Of a stretch of 64,000 bases of DNA, positions 59,725-64,000 are shown one piece after another. The notes under the pieces were generated by a model. The model searched no databases. It was not told where the DNA came from and saw only the letters and a program-made list of their open reading frames with translations. Made by a program: the position numbers and the translations under genes. This DNA is from Photobacterium halotolerans DSM 18316 (GTDB lineage: Bacteria; Pseudomonadota; Gammaproteobacteria; Enterobacterales; Vibrionaceae): assembly GCF_000425165.1 (NCBI RefSeq), contig NZ_AULG01000015.1, positions 1 to 64,000 of the forward strand, given 5' to 3'. The number at the start of each line of letters is the position of its first letter. Positions within the stretch are counted from its first letter, which is position 1.

Positions 59725-61164
59725 CTATTTTGCCGAACAGTGCTTTCTGCCAGTACTCTTGCCGTCCAGGCACGCTTTAGCCAGCTGGCCGAGCGTGGCC
59801 ATCGCAGCCAGGTTTTCTTCATCCATCTCACACGAATAGTTGAGCCGGATATGTCTGACAGCGTCTTGCCGGATGTTAAATAATGTCCCGGGTGCCACCG
59901 CGATGCGTTTTTCCAGAGCTTGCTCGTAAAATGCGTGGCTATTGAATGGCGCAGGAAACGTCAGCCACAAGAAGTAGCCACCAGCGGGATCAGTCACAGC
60001 TGTACTGTTTGGGAAATAGCGCCGTATGGCGTTTATCATGGCGCTTTTTCTGTCTTGCAATGTACTGCGCAACTTGCGCAAATGGTTGTCATATCCGCCA
60101 TGCAACAGGTAATGGCTGATCCCGAGCTGCACCGGCACACTGCTTGAAATGGTCGATAAAAATTGCTGTTTCTGAATGGCTTCGCTGTGTTTTCCTGCCA
60201 CCACCCAGCCAATTCGGAACCCCGGCGACAGACATTTGGAGAAGGAGCCACACAACAACACCCGATCCTGCTGATCGTAAACTTTGGCCGGTACCGGTTT
60301 GTCTGCTGAAAAATACAGTTCTGCGTACACATCGTCTTCAACCAGAAAGACATTATGCTGACGGAGAATGCTCACCAGTGTCTGTTTGCGCTCTTGGCTG
60401 AGAGTATAGCCAAGCGGGTGCTGGACATTGGTCATCAGCCAGCAGGCTTTTATCGGGTAAGTCGATAATTTTTCAGTCAGGTCATTCAGATCCAGGCCGT
60501 CGTCAGCACTGGCTTTTATTTCTACCGGTATCAACTTCAGCCGCTCTATTGCCTGAAGTGCCCCGTAAAATGTGGTCGATTCAACCGCGACATAATCACC
60601 GGGCTGAGTGGCAAACTGTAAGCTGAGATTCAGTGCATCCAGGCCGCCGGAGGTGATCACTATGTCATCCGGTCCAACCTGCAGTCCTTGCTGTACGTAC
60701 CTTTGCGCAATGATCCGCCGCAAATCATGATTGCCGGGCGGCAGGTGCGTTAATGCACTTCTGTTGTTCATCTTGCGCGATGCACTGGACAGGCTGCGAA
60801 CCAGTTCCTGCTGCGGAAACAGGCTGGAATCGGGAAACGCCGAGCTGAAAGGCATGAGATCGCTGTCTTTGGTGCGCTGAAAGACATCAAAAAGTAAATC
60901 ATTAATGTTGACCGGCGCCTGAGGGGGTTCCGGCAGCGAAGTGATCAGCGCCTGAATATTAGGTGCGACAAAATACCCGGACTGCGGCTTAGCCACCAGC
61001 CATCCTTCACTTTCCAGCAATTGATAGGCCTGCAACACAGTCGCCGTACCGTAGCCGGTTTGGTGACTGCTTGCTCGCACAGACGGGACTTTTTCACCGG
61101 AACGCCAAATCTGTTGGCGGATTTGTTGCCTGAGATCATTAGCAAGTGATTGATATTTAGTCAT
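59725..61164 (-). CDS. MocR-type regulator (GntR helix-turn-helix plus aminotransferase domain)
   Basis: This 479-aa protein has a GntR winged helix (KYQSLANDLRQQIRQQIWRS, KVPSVRASSHQTGYGTATVL) joined to an aminotransferase-like domain with PLP Lys310 in LLCGSFSKCLSPGFRIGW. The domain keeps LVEDDVYAEL. I placed the start at ATG 61164 by family length; a ribosome site is not evident and the frame is open 49 codons further up. It is the second MocR protein in the window; its target may be the neighbouring gene or another locus. Confidence 0.85.
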   Translation of the reverse strand: MTKYQSLANDLRQQIRQQIWRSGEKVPSVRASSHQTGYGTATVLQAYQLLESEGWLVAKPQSGYFVAPNIQALITSLPEPPQAPVNINDLLFDVFQRTKDSDLMPFSSAFPDSSLFPQQELVRSLSSASRKMNNRSALTHLPPGNHDLRRIIAQRYVQQGLQVGPDDIVITSGGLDALNLSLQFATQPGDYVAVESTTFYGALQAIERLKLIPVEIKASADDGLDLNDLTEKLSTYPIKACWLMTNVQHPLGYTLSQERKQTLVSILRQHNVFLVEDDVYAELYFSADKPVPAKVYDQQDRVLLCGSFSKCLSPGFRIGWVVAGKHSEAIQKQQFLSTISSSVPVQLGISHYLLHGGYDNHLRKLRSTLQDRKSAMINAIRRYFPNSTAVTDPAGGYFLWLTFPAPFNSHAFYEQALEKRIAVAPGTLFNIRQDAVRHIRLNYSCEMDEENLAAMATLGQLAKACLDGKSTGRKHCSAK

Positions 61165-61400
61165 TTGGTTAGCTGCACCGAGTCGAAGTTCAGAACATAT
61201 CATGCCAAAACGGTAAAGCAAGCCAGTTTGTCGCTTCCTGAGCTCAGACACATTGCTCACTGTGAGCCCTGCAGCAGAAATATCCAGGCAGGTAAGACGA
61301 TGGCCGCTCAAAGGCTAAGCTCAATATTTCATTGTCAACAAACTGATAGATAAGTGTCATCCATATTTAGGTTCTCTGTCATACAGACCAATTAGCATCA

Positions 61401-61429
61401 TTAACTGGAAATTGGACTAGTCCAGTTAA
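61401..61429. promoter_or_regulatory. Nested palindrome upstream of the metallophosphatase gene
   Basis: TTAACTGG (61401-61408) and CCAGTTAA (61422-61429) flank an inner 12-bp palindrome TGGACTAGTCCA (61413-61424) that shares the 3' arm. It lies 33 bp upstream of the phosphatase start. The tight overlapping symmetry suggests a regulator-binding site or a cruciform in the promoter. Confidence 0.5.
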
Positions 61430-61461
61430 CGCCATGGAATAGAGAAAAATAAGGATTAAAC

Positions 61462-63891
61462 ATGTCGACCAAAATGAAGCATATGGCCAGTATTACGGCT
61501 GTCTTGCTGACAAGTACCTTGTTAGCAGGTTGCAATGAGAACTCTGAAACGGCTCAGGAAGATAAAAAAGGCAATGGTGGTGTAGGCCAGATTGGAAAGG
61601 AGCTGGTTATTCCGCCTCCGACTGCATTAACACCGGTGACGTTTACTATTCACCCGTATCTGCAGCAACCTACCGCAAATAGCATGGCTGTGTTGTTTGA
61701 AACGGATGACACATCCCCGACAGTCTGGGTCAGGCCGGCAGAGACGCAAGATGAATTCACTGTTGTTGAACCTGTTGCCGTGGACAACACGCATTTATAC
61801 AGCGCGGCAATCAACGGATTGAGCACAGATACGCGTTATGAGTATTACATAGTCAGCGGCGACGGCAGCCCGTCAGGTGTGGCGGCTGTCTCAGATCGTT
61901 ATGTATTCAAAACCTATCCGGCGGCCGGGACGACACTTGCCCCTTTTAATGTGGTTGCCATCAGTGATACACAAAATAACAGCACTCTGGGTGCGCTGAA
62001 CGATCTCATTACCAAAGGCATTATTCCAACGGTATGTCACAGCCAGCCGGAGCAATGTGCGTCAGAGATCGCGGCGATTACGATTTCCGGCGACATAGTC
62101 AACAGCGGCGACAGCATGCTGCAGTGGCGTCGTGATTTTTTCGACCAGATGAAAGCCATCACCCCTTATGTTCCGCTGGTAGCCGTTCCCGGTAATCATG
62201 ATTTTTACGGTAATCCTGAGCTGACCAATTACCGTCATTTCTTCCAGCAACCTGAAAATGGCTCGGCGGGTTATGAAGAACAATGGTATGCACTGGATTA
62301 CGGCAACTTACGTTTGGTCGGGTTGAACAGTTATCCGATTTCCAAGAACCACGGTAAATTTAACGCGGAGATTCTGGGGATACAGCGCCAGTGGCTGCGC
62401 GAGTTGTTGATCAACACCCAGGCGGATAATAACGTCGATTATGTCCTGAGCATGTTCCATCATCCGTGCCTGTCTGAACTCTGGCTCTCGGGCGAAAGTA
62501 TCGGCAGTTGCGAGATGGTGGCTGAGATGGAAGATTTTTCCCGATCAAGCGGCAAGATAACTGGCCATTTATTTGGGCATACCCACGCGTATTCCCGCGG
62601 GCAATCCATGGATACCCGGCACCTTTGGCTCAATGCCGCAACCGCAGCGGGTTATCGTGAAAAAATTAACGATGATAACTACTACCAGACAGATACCCGC
62701 GATTACGATACCTTTGCCATCAGTCAGAGTGAGTTCGGGTTTAACCTGCTGACGTTCAATCAGCAGAGTTCACCTTCCATGCAGCTGACTCGCTACACTG
62801 CCACTGTGGCCTCGAAAGGGGGCGGTTTTGCCAGCCTGGATGATACCTTTACTGTGTCCGATACCCTGACCATGAAAGCCAGTCCGGCTGTGCCAGAGGC
62901 GCCGCAAGTTCTGGCCGGTAACGGTAATCACGCTTTCAATCAGTTGAATCTGGCGATAAGCCATCCTGATCCGGGCGCCATTTATGAAGTGCAATGGCAA
63001 CTGAGCAAAGCCAGCCAGTTTGATTCTGAGGTTTTTGATATCTGGGGGAATCAAACCCGGGCGCACAACATCTGGCCGATGCAGGATGGCAGTATTCAGG
63101 GGATGCCGACAGATACTCAGGCGGGGGTTGATCTGACTACAATCAATCTGGCTGATTTTTCAGGCCAGCTCAAAATGGGCAATGATGAAACCTACAAATG
63201 GCAGAAACGATCGTCAGAACATTCCCATGATTCGTACCGTGACCCGTTCAACGGCAGCTCGGCACCGGTACTGACGTTATTCCCGGGAGACACCTGGTAC
63301 TGGCGTGCCAGAGTGCGTAATGACAATCTGGGCTGGTCTGACTGGAGTGACACGGCGACATTATCTATTGATGCCGGGACGACAACCGCATTACCTATTC
63401 AGAATGGCGGCGCGGAAGCGCAGGATCTTTCCAACTGGACTGTTGAGCAGGGTTACTGGCGGGTGCTGCAAGAAATTGACAATATCACGGCCGCCGAAGG
63501 GGATTATTACTTCAGTGCCCGTCCGAATGATTCCGCTGCAGGTAACGCTGCCTATGATGATCTGAGCCAGACTCTGGATGTCAGTGCGTTCAGCAGTGTG
63601 ATTGATCAGTCTTCCGCATTCGTTCGGTTCAGCTTTAACAGCAATGGCTGGGGCGACGGCGATCATGCCGTGGTGACGCTACAACCTTTGGACAATAACG
63701 GAAACGCCATTGGTCAGCCGACTGTGGTGAAAACAGAAAGTAAAAAGCAACAGTGGCTGAGCAATACATCGACGCTGTTATTACCAGTGGCAACCCGGGA
63801 GGTGAAACTGACACTGCGTGCAGTGAAAAAAGCAGGCAGTATGGCAGATGTTCATATTGATAATGTGCAGCTTTCACTGACCACGCCTTAA
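61462..63891 (+). CDS. Lipoprotein purple-acid-phosphatase-like metallophosphoesterase
   Basis: This 809-aa protein has lipobox LLAGC (Cys24), then an N-terminal fibronectin-like domain (residues about 65-160) as in purple acid phosphatases. The calcineurin-like core has VVAISDTQNNS (about 167), ISGDIVNSGDS (about 210), AVPGNHDFYGNP (about 243) and GHTHAYSRG (about 372). The C-terminal half is beta-rich with a probable carbohydrate- or surface-binding module (GGAEAQDLSNWTV onwards). It is anchored in the outer membrane or exported and should cleave phosphate esters. AAGGATTAAAC precedes the ATG. A terminator follows. Confidence 0.88.
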   Translation: MSTKMKHMASITAVLLTSTLLAGCNENSETAQEDKKGNGGVGQIGKELVIPPPTALTPVTFTIHPYLQQPTANSMAVLFETDDTSPTVWVRPAETQDEFTVVEPVAVDNTHLYSAAINGLSTDTRYEYYIVSGDGSPSGVAAVSDRYVFKTYPAAGTTLAPFNVVAISDTQNNSTLGALNDLITKGIIPTVCHSQPEQCASEIAAITISGDIVNSGDSMLQWRRDFFDQMKAITPYVPLVAVPGNHDFYGNPELTNYRHFFQQPENGSAGYEEQWYALDYGNLRLVGLNSYPISKNHGKFNAEILGIQRQWLRELLINTQADNNVDYVLSMFHHPCLSELWLSGESIGSCEMVAEMEDFSRSSGKITGHLFGHTHAYSRGQSMDTRHLWLNAATAAGYREKINDDNYYQTDTRDYDTFAISQSEFGFNLLTFNQQSSPSMQLTRYTATVASKGGGFASLDDTFTVSDTLTMKASPAVPEAPQVLAGNGNHAFNQLNLAISHPDPGAIYEVQWQLSKASQFDSEVFDIWGNQTRAHNIWPMQDGSIQGMPTDTQAGVDLTTINLADFSGQLKMGNDETYKWQKRSSEHSHDSYRDPFNGSSAPVLTLFPGDTWYWRARVRNDNLGWSDWSDTATLSIDAGTTTALPIQNGGAEAQDLSNWTVEQGYWRVLQEIDNITAAEGDYYFSARPNDSAAGNAAYDDLSQTLDVSAFSSVIDQSSAFVRFSFNSNGWGDGDHAVVTLQPLDNNGNAIGQPTVVKTESKKQQWLSNTSTLLLPVATREVKLTLRAVKKAGSMADVHIDNVQLSLTTP

Positions 63892-63918
63892 CGTCTCTCA
63901 GAAAGCTGAATAGAACAT

Positions 63919-63946
63919 AACGGCATCCTGATGATGCCGTTTTTAT
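63919..63946 (+). terminator. Intrinsic terminator after the metallophosphatase
   Basis: AACGGCATC (63919-63927) and GATGCCGTT (63933-63941) form a perfect stem with loop CTGAT, followed by TTTATT. The remaining 54 bp to the window end show no identifiable gene. Confidence 0.9.
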
Positions 63947-64000
63947 TCATAGCTACGCGGATATTGTCACTTGGCAGCGCGCCCAGGGTCAGCAGGGTCA

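Noticed and set aside
1..64000. tRNA, rRNA or prophage genes
   Set aside because: No cloverleaf-like, rRNA-like or phage structural sequences were noticed; a covariance-model scan would be needed to exclude small RNAs.

Overview
The window reads as a chromosomal stretch of a marine gammaproteobacterium, most likely a member of the Vibrionaceae (Vibrio, Photobacterium or Grimontia type). The main reasons are a VxrA/VxrB/VxrC-like cell-envelope two-component operon (47.1-50.1 kb), a DUF2860-type outer-membrane protein, a YtoQ-family protein, and an adenine-riboswitch-controlled add gene in the arrangement known from Vibrio vulnificus. The genus is an inference. No rRNA, tRNA or CRISPR array was seen.

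Region 1-3.4 kb is an accessory island. It holds the 5' end of an IS110-family transposase cut by the window edge, a scar of an IS91-family transposase, a scar of a second IS110-like transposase, and two AT-rich orphan genes: a 73-aa protein made of three KSTDN repeats and a 333-aa PIN-like nuclease whose 3' flank resembles an integron attC site. A dRS3-like inverted repeat and a truncated copy of a dispersed repeat lie beside them. Two further copies of that repeat sit in tandem at 6.9-7.3 kb.

Region 3.4-24.2 kb is mostly small-molecule, redox and repair functions. A LysR regulator diverges from an operon of old-yellow-enzyme reductase, pirin and isochorismatase-like hydrolase. A run of mostly co-directional genes follows (SDR protein, S66 LD-carboxypeptidase, membrane protein, GNAT acetyltransferase, methyltransferase, patatin lipase, ASCH protein, DUF2254 protein). 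Next come a divergent MarR/EamA pair with a palindromic operator, an extra peptide deformylase, msrB, trhO, an MsrA-like reductase, an arylamine N-acetyltransferase behind a SoxR-type promoter, a DsbA-family protein, the DUF2860 porin-like protein and a GNAT-nitrilase fusion.

Region 24.3-33.1 kb contains a periplasmic coiled-coil protein, the adenine riboswitch with its adenine/adenosine deaminase, a threonine-aldolase-like enzyme, an L,D-transpeptidase, a lipoprotein, a cysteine-rich secreted protein, a monooxygenase/VOC divergent pair and a YtoQ gene that share a palindromic site, YegD, and a zinc-ribbon membrane protein. Region 33.5-45.4 kb contains an MHYT hybrid kinase with an HD-GYP response regulator, AzlCD, a di-haem peroxidase convergent with a secreted protein, a MATE exporter, an AraC regulator, a glutamine amidotransferase-like protein and an EamA exporter.

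Region 45.5-64 kb contains a MocR regulator, the Vxr-like operon followed by a GH101/GH129-like glycosidase, an M14 peptidase, a LysR regulator diverging from a CocE hydrolase-BCCT transporter operon, a glutathione transferase, a second MocR regulator and a large lipoprotein metallophosphatase behind a nested palindrome. Many genes are small transcription units ending in clear hairpins. The strongest non-coding signals are the adenine riboswitch at 25073-25139 and the SoxR-type box at 19928-19947.
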